Shown in pieces: positions 1-11,582 of a stretch of DNA of 64,000 nt (position 1 is its first letter; each line of letters begins with the position of its first letter). Below the pieces are notes generated by a model. It was not told the origin of the DNA and did not search any database. It saw nothing but the letters and a program-made list of their open reading frames with translations. Origin of the DNA: Pomacea canaliculata (lineage: Eukaryota > Mollusca > Gastropoda > Architaenioglossa > Ampullariidae); contig NC_037597.1 in NCBI RefSeq assembly GCF_003073045.1, forward strand, positions 22,458,158-22,522,157, in the 5' to 3' direction. A program made the translations under genes and the position numbers.

Positions 1-1234
1 CAAGCACATTGCCATCAACTTGCCAAAGTCTGCAGTTTTCCAAATGACAACCATTCATATCCGGTCAAAATGTGATTAGATTAGCAAAACAAATCCCAAA
101 ATAGAAGTTCTATACAAGCGTGACACGGGAAAATGTATTCATGATATTTTTGAGCAGAAATCTGGTCGTTTTAGTGGAATATGACATTTGTTGTTTTTCA
201 GTTCTTGAACCATACAATAAATCTGCAAAATATCACATTATTTGCTATCAATTTGCCTTGACACTGATTGTTCTTGCTATTGTTTACTTCACGGTACCCT
301 GTAAGACATAAAACCTCATTCATATATTTCGGTTTAAAGATGTTAAAAGCGCAAACCATGATTTACAAGGACTAGTGTAGTAATATTATCTTCTGGCAAA
401 CAGACTTTACACTAACGGGCAAAATAGTAAATAAACAATTTAGCTTTAGGAAGTGAAATCGTCTCTTAACATTTTAGTCGTTGGTGAGAAAAGTGATTGA
501 GACCTCACTTCTGTCTGGAGTTATGAGTGCCGTGCCCATGTCCTCCCTCCTGCCTTCCTCAGCCCTCTACTGAGTTGGGTATCCTTTCCCCAAACTCTCG
601 GAGGCAGGGAGGGAAAAGTTCGTTGAAAAAAAGGTTACAGGAATATTCCCGCTGGATTGGGATGCCACCACTGTACTGCCCATAAAGCCAAACATAATCA
701 TCCTCAATTCATTCATTTCATCCTGAAACTGGCAAGGCGGAACCAGTCGGAGGAGAGCTCTGATAGAGAAGTGAACTCTTGACCCTTCCCCCCCCAGTGA
801 ACAGATTGTTCATTCATTCACTCACACAGCTTTTCTTCTGTTTGTCACGGCGTTCATTGCCTTCAACGTGATCTTACTTAAATCTTCAATATTATCGTGG
901 GAATAGGAAAGGTATTATTAGCACTGTGTAATGAGTTTATATCTGTGTAATGAGTTTACATCTCATTGACACTGTTAGATGAACATACACATACACAACA
1001 ACACAGACACATGGATGTTTAAGCTGTGAAGACCTCGACCATCGAGAGAGCAGGGAGCACGTGATCATGAGACCTATCTTGGTGTCACTGTTGTAACCTC
1101 TGTGTACGCATGGGGATGTTTATAGAGAATGGCTGAGTGGTATTCACCCAGATGTTTAGAAATATCATCTTGTTTTACCAGAAATAAATGTTCTAGTCCT
1201 TTAATCGTGCGTGGACTGTTGGCTGTGGCTGCAG

Positions 1235-1447
1235 TACATGTGGCCGGCAGTGCGAGACGCCCTGAAGAAGGCGCTGGCCGAGGACTTCACGGTGGAGGCT
1301 GAGTTGGCCTGGAAACACGTCTTCGACTACATCGTCTCCAAGATGGCGCAGGGAATCAACAGTGGCTCGGGATCCCCCACCAAGACCTCCACTCCCAAGA
1401 ACATCTCCCCGCTCCATGACAGTGGGGCCAATGGAATCCCTCCCTAG
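1235..1447 (+). CDS. Globin (neuroglobin-like), last coding exon; rest of gene lies upstream of the window
   Basis: A splice acceptor (ggctgtggctgcag) ends at 1234 and opens a phase-0 exon of 70 codons ending in TAG. The first 42 residues read as globin helices G and H: YMWPAVRDALKKALAEDF, then TVEAELAWKHVFDYIVSKMA. The Ala-Trp at the start of helix H and the VxxxMxxG pattern at its end resemble neuroglobin. A phase-0 intron at this point matches the classic globin G7.0 position. The haem-binding E and F helices are encoded upstream and are not in the window, so oxygen binding cannot be judged. After helix H there is a polar Ser/Thr/Pro-rich tail of about 28 residues (SPTKTSTPKNISPLH...) absent from vertebrate myoglobin. 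The fold is fairly sure; the subfamily (neuroglobin, globin X or a molluscan intracellular globin) is not. Confidence 0.85.
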   Translation, partial: YMWPAVRDALKKALAEDFTVEAELAWKHVFDYIVSKMAQGINSGSGSPTKTSTPKNISPLHDSGANGIPP

Positions 1448-3594
1448 CAAAGATGAAGGCCTTACCTTACGAATGCCTGGAGTTGTCGGAACCATTGGTA
1501 AGATGCTCTCTTTAGCTCTCAGCTTCATTTGCGCTTTTCTTCTCTTTTTTGATATTTGTTGCTGACGCTTGGTTTGCTAAGATGTTTTATTAACGACTTT
1601 TGTCATCGTCGTCATCATCATGATGGTGGTGATCGTCGTCATATCATCATCGCTGCTATCATCAATCACATATTTTAGACCCATCCTAGCAAGCAAAGTT
1701 TTGTCATTGACATCTCTTTTGACATTTCTCGACGATAAGTCGTTAAAGATCAGATAACATAAACATTAAAATCGATATCGTTTAAATGTGATCACTATTA
1801 AATTATATTTTTTTAAGAAAACGTCCTCGCAGATGTCAAGATCAAGGGCCTGTCACAAAAAAACAAAAAAAAAATTACTGGGGAAAAAAAGAGTTTTCTA
1901 GTCTAGACACATACAAAGGTCGTAACTACTCCTATAATTTTTTTAAACTGCAACTTCCAACATGCCCGGGGAGCTTTGATTTCACGATGGACGACCCCGA
2001 TATCCCCGAGAGAAACGTTTATGACCTGACGTCAAGTCTACGACCCTTGTCTACACAGAGACCAGCCTCGTGTCCACACAGCACTCGCACAGTTAAGGAG
2101 AGTCATCCATCTACCTGTCAGGCACCTGCGTGGGCGGAGTTAGCCAAGGGCTGATTACGACCTCCTCAAATAGCCTCGTATCTAAAGCCAAGGAACAGGC
2201 TGTCGGCCATACGTCACCGTCATGCATGCCTCTCCACAATACAGTTTGTTACCTTGGCAATGCGTGGATGGTTATAAATACCCTCCATACAGTATCTGGA
2301 GGGGAAAAGACATGAACTAGTTTACCATAGCATCGTCAACGGCACGTTCGGATAGATCGCGATGATCCAGGGTGGGCATTGTCATCCGACTTTCCAAGTT
2401 TTATCATCAATATTTACAGGGAATGTAAATATTCAGTATTCCAGTATTGAGAATACAAGAGAATGTCTGCGAGGCAGGCCAGGAAATGTTAAATCAATGC
2501 AGTATGATGAATGAGTTCATTGTTCCATGTCCCCGGGTAGGTGGGAGCGTGGGTGGATGCACGTGTTTGGACTGGCGTCAAAATCAGAAAATATTTCTCT
2601 TGGTTCCATAAAGAATTGTGCTGATCTCCCATTACATTCTGGTGGAAGACAAAACCTAGCCTTAGTTTTGAAGATGAAGGGTCGTTAAGCTGATTTGCTG
2701 GTTTAACAAAGGTCAGAAAAGCGAGAGAAAGAGAGATAAAAAGAGAGAAAAAAACGAGAGAAAAGAGGAAAGAAGAAAAGAGAACTAAGCCGACAGGAAT
2801 AACAATCAATTAAGTTTTGCTATCCGCTGGAGGATATTGTCATTTAAATCCCTACATCGAGAGTTCTTTCTTTACTGCTGTAATTTTAGGTGTTAAAATT
2901 TGAAAGAAAAATTACGACAGAGGGAGAAAAATAAGTGAGGTTCGCACTTCGTGGTCTCGGGACAGCTGAAGAACTCAGTGTTAATGTTTGTTACGAGAGT
3001 CTTTCTCAACATGACTGCAAACTCTTGTTGAAAATAAAGTTCAGGCACGAGCTTGAAGTCTGACCAGCATCCTCCCTCCCTCCTTCCCACATCCCTCCTT
3101 CACATTCATCACACAAACTACAAGACACCACGAGTTCTGAACATTGCTGCAATCATTAAGTTATCGTTTTTATCTTTATCACCCTGTTGATCTACATTCC
3201 TCTTCCTACAACATTTAATGACACATCCATCTTTGCCTTTTTCTTTTTTTTCCAGGCTATGCTTTCTTGTTGTCCCCACGGATACCGAATCTGCAAAAAG
3301 ACATCAACTGACAAGATTTCAGTCCCTTTCTGTGGTCCTCATCGTCGACAGCGTTATCAGTGTCACGTGGGATCCGTATTGATTGCATAGCCTGGCATCT
3401 GCTGATTAGGTTTGCTAATGGACTAGAAAAAAAAGACAGCCCGAGAGTAGGATTTCTCTAAAGGAAATGCAATACGTTTCTGAATTTCTTCACACCTGCC
3501 GCACTTCAGGTGAGCTTAATTTTTGAAGGAAGGAACGCTGAAAGAGGAGGAATTGTTGGAGGGAACTCTGAAAGTCATCCTGCGTGTTAAAAAA

Positions 3595-3910
3595 AAATGT
3601 CATGTCTAACATCTGTCATTCTTTGTGACTGACACTGCAGTGACAGATGCTTCTCATCTAGAACATGAGATGGTAAATGACACATTTAGTCTCGCAGTCG
3701 TGACTTGCCAAATGTGTCTTGCGAGTCACTACTGACACTTGCTTGCCAAGTGTCGTGCGGCGGATGGAAGAGACCAGGCAAGTGTCATTTACAAACTTCT
3801 ATAAGTGCTGGCAGGTGTAGGTAAATGTGTCACAGAGTATCTACACAGGGCATTACTGACACTATAGGCAAGTGTGTCTGCGACCTCCATGACAGTCTCA
3901 AGCCAGACAC
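3595..3910. repeat. Cluster of nested short inverted repeats rich in TGACAC/GTGTCA
   Basis: Several arms pair within 300 bp. catctgtca pairs with tgacagatg around a central cactgcagtg palindrome. gacacttg pairs with caagtgtc. gtaaatgacac pairs with gtgtcatttac about 100 bp later. tctcat pairs with atgaga. No terminal inverted repeat with a clear target-site duplication was found, so the origin (foldback element, decayed MITE or simple sequence drift) is open. Confidence 0.5.
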
Positions 3911-4851
3911 TTTCATACTCTGTTATCCTTGATCGTCACATCATCACATCTATTCTCATTATGCCTTAAGTTTTGTTTATCAGCACCATTAGAAGCTGGA
4001 AGTAATGGTACAGCAAAGCACACATGTGTCGCGGTTTAAATTCCGACTGACTTTCAACAATGTAAAACCGACTTGTGTCATCGTCTGGCGACGAGGTGTG
4101 ATTGGTAGATGATAGCAGCAGCTGTGATTTAATAAGGGCACCCTGTGAAGCAGAAGATTAGATGACCAGGAGGGTCTGTGACATTCTTGAAGTCTTCCTG
4201 CCCATGTGCAATTAAGTAATTTTTTTGGGAGAGACGAGACAGAAGTTTTTGTCTTAATCACAGCCGTGCTTTTGATTGCTCGCACCTGAGCGGCTCGCCT
4301 CTGTCCAGCTCACCTGTAACCGTCATTGTCTCATGGTACGCACTCGTTTCGCGCGCCGTCCGATCAGTCAGTCCGCTGACCGCTGGTCGTAGGTCTAGCG
4401 CCGCACCCCGGGTATGTCGAACAGCCCTTGCTGGACAGCTGACTACTTTTGATGTGCGGCTGCCTTCCGCCTCCGCCATCTCCTATACATCCCAGCCACT
4501 ACCCGCATCCCTCTGTTTCAGAACAAGAAGCCACCCTGTCACCTGAACATGTTCACCCACCGCTCTATAGGCCAGTTTCAGTTCGTATAGTGTTTGTCTA
4601 CCGAGACTAAGGAGAATACTGGAACAGGAAGCACGAGACACCATCTTGGTTGAGCAGCTAATGATTGTGCAATGAAACCACCGTTCTGATATTCCAGACT
4701 ATTATTTCAAATTTAAAAACACAGAAGAGATTTGACATACTATAGAAAAAAAATTAATCAACAGGTTCATCGCGTACTTCTAGACTAGAGAGCTGGACCA
4801 CCAAGATGGCGCCTGATGACGTTATGACCCTTTCAATAAATAATAACTCTG

Positions 4852-4930
4852 TAGTATTATTATTATTATAAAGTTAATTTATAGGGCGCTTTATATCCAC
4901 TATCAAAGGTTAACTCAAAGAGCTTGACAA
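4852..4930 (+). repeat. Dispersed repeat with GCGCTT core, copy 1
   Basis: An ATT-rich lead is followed by atagggcgctttatatcc and ctcaaagagcttgac. The same layout (ATAAT run, then tatat..., then a ...AGAGCTTGACA end) recurs at 8120-8188. I recognise the pattern as a type of short repeat common in marine invertebrate genomes but cannot name the family. Confidence 0.5.
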
Positions 4931-6744
4931 AAAATAAAAACAATAATATATATATATACGGACACACACAACAAAACATGTAAACGTCGTGTCTATAGAA
5001 ATCCACATGGCAAGATGAAGGATGTGTGGTTCGTATTTGCTCGATCCACTTGAAGAACTGTAAGCGAAAAGATGTTTTCTCACAACACGTACAGACTCCT
5101 CGCTGATAGCTAGCAGGTTATTTTTGCTTTGGTTGTATTGGCCTTTTCCGACATTTCTACCACACATACTCGCTTCGTGTTATTTTGAGGGTGTGTAAGC
5201 TGTCTGCCCTTAAAAGCTGCACGCCGAAAGAAGATCCAGATGTGAGACAACCTTCTAAGACATAGCTAGAGAGGGTCTGAACTGCTCGAGTTAAAAGACA
5301 TGATCGGTATTGAGGGTGTGTCTTGTGTTTCATTCTATCGACACGTGTGGATCTCATTTTCTCTCGTAAAGACGTTCACGGCACCACATGCTGAAGATGA
5401 TGCATCTCTAGTGTAACTAAATGTGTTGCTTGCAAATATCCGTTTTTCTTCCTCTTCCCCCGCTCCATCTTGACAGTGTGTACTCTGCGGGACCTGTTTC
5501 TTGCCATGCAGCACTGTCATCTGTATCATGGTATGTGTGTAGCCCACTTCACTGAGCACTGCTCACGCTTGCAGTATTATGACAAGAGCATGATCAGACT
5601 GCTTTTTCATGTCACAAGTGTTTCTATAAATGAACTGGTGCGTGCATCACTAAAGGCACGACTTATCAATTCTGATAATCTTGTACAAAACATTGACATC
5701 ATGCATTGTGCACTTTCTTTCAATTGTGCTTTATTCTGAAGTGGGAGACTGTAAGGTTGACGGTACCCTTGCGGTGCATGATGGTCTGCTCACCCACAGG
5801 CAGGCATATACATACGTGAAATGTACTCGCATATCAAATGTAATTTCACATTAACAGGAGTATGGAGTGTGATATTTGACTATTTTGCATATATACTAAT
5901 AGCTTTGAAATGACTGCATGATGTTTTTCATTAACCTTTTTCACACACACACAAAAAGAAGGCATCGGTCTAGGCTCTGAAATTCAAAACGTTTGATGGT
6001 ACAGGAGTACCTCGGCACTCGACCATCGTGCTAGAAAATTGCCCGAGACTTTAAGCATACCTAGGCGATTATTGCAGAAACAATAAAGGGAGAAGAGATA
6101 ATTTTATTGTGCGTAGATTTCAAGCAGTAAACACCCGTCCTGGTGCTGTTTTCACCCTCTCGTGTGTATTTTTTTTAACCTGTATATATATATATACACA
6201 CGTATATACAGGGTCATCACAAAACAAAAAAGTTGTCGACACTTGAACTGATAGGCACTCGACCGAACTTTCCAAATTATGGTCGAGTGTTGATCGAAAT
6301 ACCAGTATTTTTTCCGAGTCTCAATTATATAGCTATAGCATATTTTACATCATAACTTTGGTTATACGTGGAAATACTGACGTTACAGACAAAGTATAAA
6401 ACAAAATGTTTTTATACGGCTGAAAATTTCCAGTAGGAAAACGCAAGGTGCCTCATTGTGTCAAACAAGGGAGCTAACTCCTTTACGTGGTCATTTGCTC
6501 TGAGTTGTCTGATGCGAATTATCTCCCTTTTTATTTTACTTGGAAAGTATGATAAAACATTGCCTAAGGTTCACCTTGTTTCATCGGTATATCCTTTACA
6601 CTTGTAAATATTATGCTCACTTGTGTTGAAAATGTTATCATCTCATTTATCTTTTAGGTGTTTCTTTTCAAGTGCATTGGTATTTCACTCAGTATTCACA
6701 TGGCAAGAGACAAGAGCTTGATCTCGTCACATCTTGACAAGGCA

Positions 6745-6945
6745 TCAAGTTAACATTATATAGAACAGTGAATCAACGTAAATAAGAGATTGATGAAGGT
6801 GTGACTCTGAGACCATCTGAACCAGATACTCGATATCAGGTGGGGTGGATGAAAGTGCAAAGCCAAGAAAGACAACAGCAACACTACCAACCAAAGCAAA
6901 TCTATCAGAAATGATGTTTCCCCTCTGCTTTAAAAACCTGATCAT
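6745..6945 (-). other. Small open frame with one predicted membrane segment, coding status doubtful
   Basis: A 66-codon frame begins MIRFLKQRGNIISDRF and continues with a hydrophobic stretch, ALVGSVAVVFLGFALSS, then an acidic, polar end. A possible splice acceptor lies about 50 bp upstream on this strand, and all frames between it and the ATG contain stops, so the ATG would be a true start. I recognise no family and see no partner exon. Base composition does not differ from the flanks. Confidence 0.15.
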
Positions 6946-8119
6946 CTTCCTCTATGCATCCAAGTCCCTGACTGGACTTTTAAGAATGTAAGCTATAAAA
7001 ATAGGAAACAAAAGAAAGATCCTTCTTTAACAAAAACTTTAACACCTACGAATATTTTTTTTTAAATCAAGCAAATACCTCAATCGTAAGGTATGCAGTA
7101 TTTAAAAATGTAACACAAAAGAGAGTATAGGCCAGGAGATAACAGAGCTGGACAAAAGAGAGGACAGTGTCCATGAGTGAAAATCTGACATTCGGCAGAT
7201 CTCATATAATGGCAAGTGTTGAAAGATTATAACAAGTCCACTAACCCCACATCTAAAAAAATGAAAGTAATGATTATCATGATTTATCATTTCATTGTTA
7301 CATCAGAAACAAAGGTCATTTACTGCTTTCCTATTAAAATCTTTCCAAAAATGTCTTTTTTGTATTAAAAATGTGTGTTCATTGAAAAAAAGACTTTGGT
7401 GTCTGCATCTGTTTGTCCATCTGTACAAAAGCTACCAAGTGTCACATGTCACAAGAACATTGCCATTTTGATCCATGAATGAATTCGTAAAAATTAACGG
7501 ACCACAAGCCTGCTGCCTTAACAACATAAGCTACAGACCTACACAATGGCAATAAAGGACTAGTGATCGCAATTATGTTTTCTAATGATTGAGTAGAGCT
7601 CACATCTGGCTGAACACATCCTTTCTGTTCTCAAGAAAGACAGTAACAAACACCACCATACACATAGGTAGGTCAACACAACAGACATGAGCATTATACA
7701 TGAGTATGTCTATACTGTCAAGGCCTTAGCCAATGGGAAAGCTTCAACCATTTGCTAATTAGGCATGATTTTTTACCTCAAGTGACTGCTATGATCACGA
7801 TAACAAACAGAAAAAACTATTTTCCATGTTCATCCTATGATAATGAAATGAGCAAACCAGAGATCTACAGGAAGAGGGCAGATGGCTTGCAAACAATGAA
7901 CAAAAGAAATGCCTATCGTTTATGAACAAAACCACGAATTTTCATGAAGTCAAAACAAAAGTGGAATCCTCTTTGTCAAGTTATTGATGCCTGGAATTTT
8001 CAAAAGAAATCAAATTCTGTTTTTAAGTATAGACCTATCAACTTTAGTAACTTACATCGTCCTTATCAATATCTACTGGTGCTGAAAACTCTTTTCTGAT
8101 ATGCTTACAGCATCTGAGA

Positions 8120-8188
8120 CAATAATGATAATAAATGTGCACTTTATATAATCAGAATCATCCTCATGCACTAAGAGCTTGACACAAA
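8120..8188 (+). repeat. Dispersed repeat with GCTTGACA end, copy 2
   Basis: aataatgataataaatgtgc is followed by actttatataatc and cactaagagcttgacac. The order of blocks is as in 4852-4930, with about two thirds of positions matching by eye. Confidence 0.4.
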
Positions 8189-8740
8189 GACTTAACATGC
8201 AGTACATGAAGAAACAGAAAGATATGAAACTACTAGGATAAAGTATAACAGGCACAAAGAAAACAGTAGCAGTAAGAACCTATCTAAAAAATTAATAAAC
8301 AATATCCAAGGCAGGATGGACTAATCAAGAGATATAAAAGGTTGAGGGGAGGGTGTTAGCAGTGAAGTGTGTTTAGGAGAAGTGCTCACAGAAAAACTAT
8401 GTTTTTAATGCACATTGACATGACTCAATGGTGGGTAAGCGGTATATATAAAAGTGGAGTTACATAACTTTCTTGCACTGTAGCTGGCAAGCCCATGACA
8501 ATATGTTATTGTTTTGGGGACAAGAGTAGATGGCAAGTGCTGGTTAATTAAAAAGCAAGGGGTTCTGGTAGGGAAATTAAAGAAAAGCATAGACAACATT
8601 GTGCTGAATGCAACCACCAACAAGCAGCCAGTTCAGAGAACTGTTTTAAAATAAATATTTAAGCAGAATAACTTAGGCACAATTTGATTTAACTCTTCAA
8701 AACAACATTACTGATCTTGAATATTTATATTCACATTGCC

Positions 8741-8746
8741 TTTATT
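8741..8746 (-). terminator. Poly(A) signal AATAAA for EIF1AD
   Basis: tttatt on the plus strand reads AATAAA on the minus strand, 164 bases past the EIF1AD stop codon. It is the first canonical signal downstream of the gene. Confidence 0.5.
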
Positions 8747-8909
8747 ACTATTTTATAAAAAAAACATGTATTTGCACAACAGCAGTGTGTACAAGACACC
8801 TCTTGAATTTTCTGAATGTTGGTTTAATATGTCTTATGGATTTTTTTTCCAAAACAATGTTAAAACACCACAAATACAAAATAAACAAAAATATCTTCAT
8901 CCTGGTGTG

Positions 8910-11582
8910 TTATCTCTCAGTAAGAATTGAATCAGTTATTCTGGAGTCTGGAGAATTTTCCCCCTCAGCTGTCTCTTCTACTTTCTTTTCATTGTCTGTC
9001 TTTTCATCATTCTCCACCTCTGAATTGTCTATCTCTTTCTCACTTTCCAAGTCTTCTTCATCAGAAGAGTCGTCATCTTCAACTTGCCTTCGATTGGTAT
9101 TAATCACCTTCAGCCCCAAATCTTCCTCGCCTTCAGAATCACTCGGAGGCAACATGTCATCTTGGACATAACAGTCTGTTTTTTGTTGCTCTAGCTGGAA
9201 CAAAGCTGGCCTGGAAGTATCAAGTAGAACTGGTAAGAGTTATTCACTTACTGAAACACATGCTGGATTCTGTACTCTCTATGACAAACATGCTTTCACT
9301 TTTTCACAAGCACTAACATTATCTACCAAGTTTTCCCTTCTTCAATTTTAAATCTTTAATAAGGGAGTTTACCAACTGATTATAATAGATGAAACTTAAG
9401 CATTCTTCATTTTCATGTAAAAAAAAAAAACCAGTTGAGATAAATCCCGATACATGTAAAATGGCACATGCTGATGGAGTATGCGTGACCTCTGACCCTT
9501 AGAAATTGAGTTTCATGGGCAAGTTTCAAAATCATTGGCACTCCATGAGTGAGCCATGTCTAGCTAGTATGTTTACAAGGCAATGTTTTGTTACACTTCC
9601 CACACAGACATGTACAATACTGAATATTCATGCCTGCATTCAAACACACACACATGCGTAAGCACATGTATGCATACAGACATACAAAAGCACTTGCACA
9701 CAAGATCACTCACACACAGACATACAAAAGCACTTGCACACAAGATCACTCACACACATATCCAAGAGCACTCACACATTTATGCACACAAAGGGACATA
9801 TGCATACAAGAGAACTCACACACACATATGCATGCACACACATTAGATTCCTTACCACAGACCCTGGTCTTGAATGTGCCTTATATGGTCCCGAAGAAGA
9901 ATGTGTACAATTTCAGCCCTCACTTTTTCACCTTCCTCAATAGGTTCAACAATCACGAAGTCTCCTAACCTCAACAGCCAAGATTCACCAAAATTATGTT
10001 TTACTTATAGTTAACATAACAGCCTGTCTTTAAAACATATGAATAAAAGGTGACACTGTGTTCATCAAACCTAAAAGTTTAAAGTTCCAAAAAACACAAA
10101 AAAGCAGAGAATGACTATTGAATAAACAGCACAAAGTTGCACACAAAAAAATAAAAATAAAAGGATGATTATTTTCTACATTCCCATCTCCCTCAACCCC
10201 CCAAAAAATTCCCCAATGACTACCAATCCAACTTCAAGGAGTGAACATCCTGGAAACAGATCGCTTCATGTATCTCGGAAGCATTGTCAACAAGGACGGT
10301 GGAGCGGACGATGACATCAAAATTCGCATCAATAAGGCCAGGCATGCTTTCAACAGCCTACGTCACATCTGGAACTCCCAAGCATTATCTTTCCGTAGTA
10401 AGACCCTCATCTTCAACACCAATGTGTCCTGGAGAGTGACAAACATCATCACCAACAAGCTCCAGACCTTTACCAACTGATGCCTTAGCCATATTCTGGG
10501 AAAAGATTTCCAACAGTAGCCTGTGGAAAAGAACCAACCAGAACACCACTAGCCAAGACATCAAAAAGAACAAATAGGGCTGGATAGGGCACACCCTGCA
10601 CAAACCAGCTGACACTATTGCCAAGCAAGTACTTGACTGGAATCCTCAGGGGAAGAGGAGAGTTGGGAGACCAAAGCAGACCTGGAAAAGAACAGCAGAA
10701 ACCGAGGCAAAGGACTTGGAACCACATGGGACCAACTCAGGAGAGCGGCGGGGGGCTGCCCAAAACCGGGTCCCCTGGTGAGGTGTTGTTGCGGCCCTAT
10801 GCTCCTCAAGGATTAACAAGGACCAAACTAAACAAACAAAACATGCTATTGACAGTCTTTTTCATTACTCCCCCTTCCTCCATCCAAGTTTGAGTAGTTT
10901 CCAGCTATGCTACAGCATTTGATTCTTGTGCTGCTCATTTGTTTAACTTCAAGCATAGTACTGAACATGCTTAAAACAGAGACCACTAAAAACTTATTTT
11001 TACTTTTATTGTTTAACAGTTATACGTAACACATGCTCTGAATTTGTTATTTTAAACTTACCTCTTTTGATCCAGACATTTTTGCGGAATTTTGTAGGCA
11101 TGCTCACAAGGTACTTTGTGCCTGTAGGATCTTCGACTTCATGCAAATTGTTTCCTCTGCCTCCCAATACCTTCAAAATCAAGTCAATAAATCAGAAGCT
11201 CAGTGTGTGGGAAAGAATGGTTGCTTGCTTGCTGGAGTTTTATGTTCTGCCAGCAACTAAGGCTCACAGTGTGAGATATCTTACATCGAAAGGGTGGTGG
11301 GGAGGGGGATAAGGCATACATGGACCAAAAAATGTTATATAACAAACCCCTTACTGTTGGAAAAACAAGGAAAAGCTCTAGACAATTTAACAAGCAGCCT
11401 CTCGCTTCTCTCAATCACACACACACAAATAGAGAGACGGAAAGACCAGAGGCACTATCTAACTACTACTGAAACCGCTATAGATGTTAGCATACCCTAA
11501 CAATGTCCTGCTTGCCACTTGGCAAAACATATTCGTCAAGAACTTCCCGCACTACATGTTTTCTTTTCGTGATTCTGGACAT
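8910..11582 (-). CDS. EIF1AD: EIF1AD, eIF1A-like S1/OB-fold RNA-binding protein (four coding exons)
   Basis: Coding exons on the minus strand are 11496-11582, 11062-11170, 9856-9964 and 8910-9210. Phases 0/1/2 agree across all three junctions and give 201 residues. The start [15 protein letters not shown] matches human EIF1AD (MSQATKRKHVVKEVL). It is followed by [27 protein letters not shown] and the family signature [10 protein letters not shown], which form the S1-like OB fold (about residues 6-105). The last exon is very acidic ([15 protein letters not shown]) and carries the INTNRRQ block that precedes the acidic tail in vertebrates; the tail is longer than the human one. The protein is a nuclear relative of translation factor eIF1A with a poorly known role. 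Its first intron is short; its second intron holds a LINE fragment and its third a 40 bp tandem repeat. The gene is divergent to BANF1. Confidence 0.96.
9640..9842. repeat. CA-rich microsatellite with an exact 40 bp tandem duplication
   Basis: Within EIF1AD intron 3 the unit beginning catacaaaagcacttgcaca starts at 9681 and again at 9721, a period of 40 bp, embedded in degenerate (CA)n. The overlapping His/Thr-rich open frames here are a by-product of the repeat. Confidence 0.85.
10225..10840 (+). mobile_element. LINE fragment: C-terminal end of a non-LTR reverse transcriptase ORF and 3' end
   Basis: The frame starting near 10229 reads [20 protein letters not shown], then [17 protein letters not shown] and [10 protein letters not shown]. 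These are the thumb-region motifs of non-LTR reverse transcriptases (F-x-YLGS, KARxAF, KxxIFNxxV). After a small internal deletion and stops, other frames continue with the usual tail: [22 protein letters not shown] and [11 protein letters not shown]. The 3' end is near gaccaaactaaacaaacaaa. The copy lacks the endonuclease and the RT core, so it is 5'-truncated and dead. It lies antisense in EIF1AD intron 2. The clade is uncertain; RTE-like is my best guess. Confidence 0.8.

Larger units (their letters stand above)
1448..8740. other. Intergenic spacer with repeats, no recognised gene
   Basis: Read on both strands, this stretch shows only short open frames without recognisable domains. It should hold the globin 3' UTR and the region downstream of EIF1AD. 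Visible structure: a TCA/TCG-rich simple repeat near 1600-1670, a cluster of nested inverted repeats at 3595-3910, copies of one dispersed repeat at 4852-4930 and 8120-8188, and an alternating TA/CA run near 6183-6212. Confidence 0.6.

Noticed and set aside
9583-9968. His/Thr-rich open frames on the plus strand
   Set aside because: They are translations of a degenerate (CA)n microsatellite and a 40 bp tandem repeat, partly overlapping EIF1AD exon 3 on the other strand.
10385-10893. Minus- and plus-strand frames within the LINE fragment
   Set aside because: By-products of the broken LINE sequence; the element reading explains the block.
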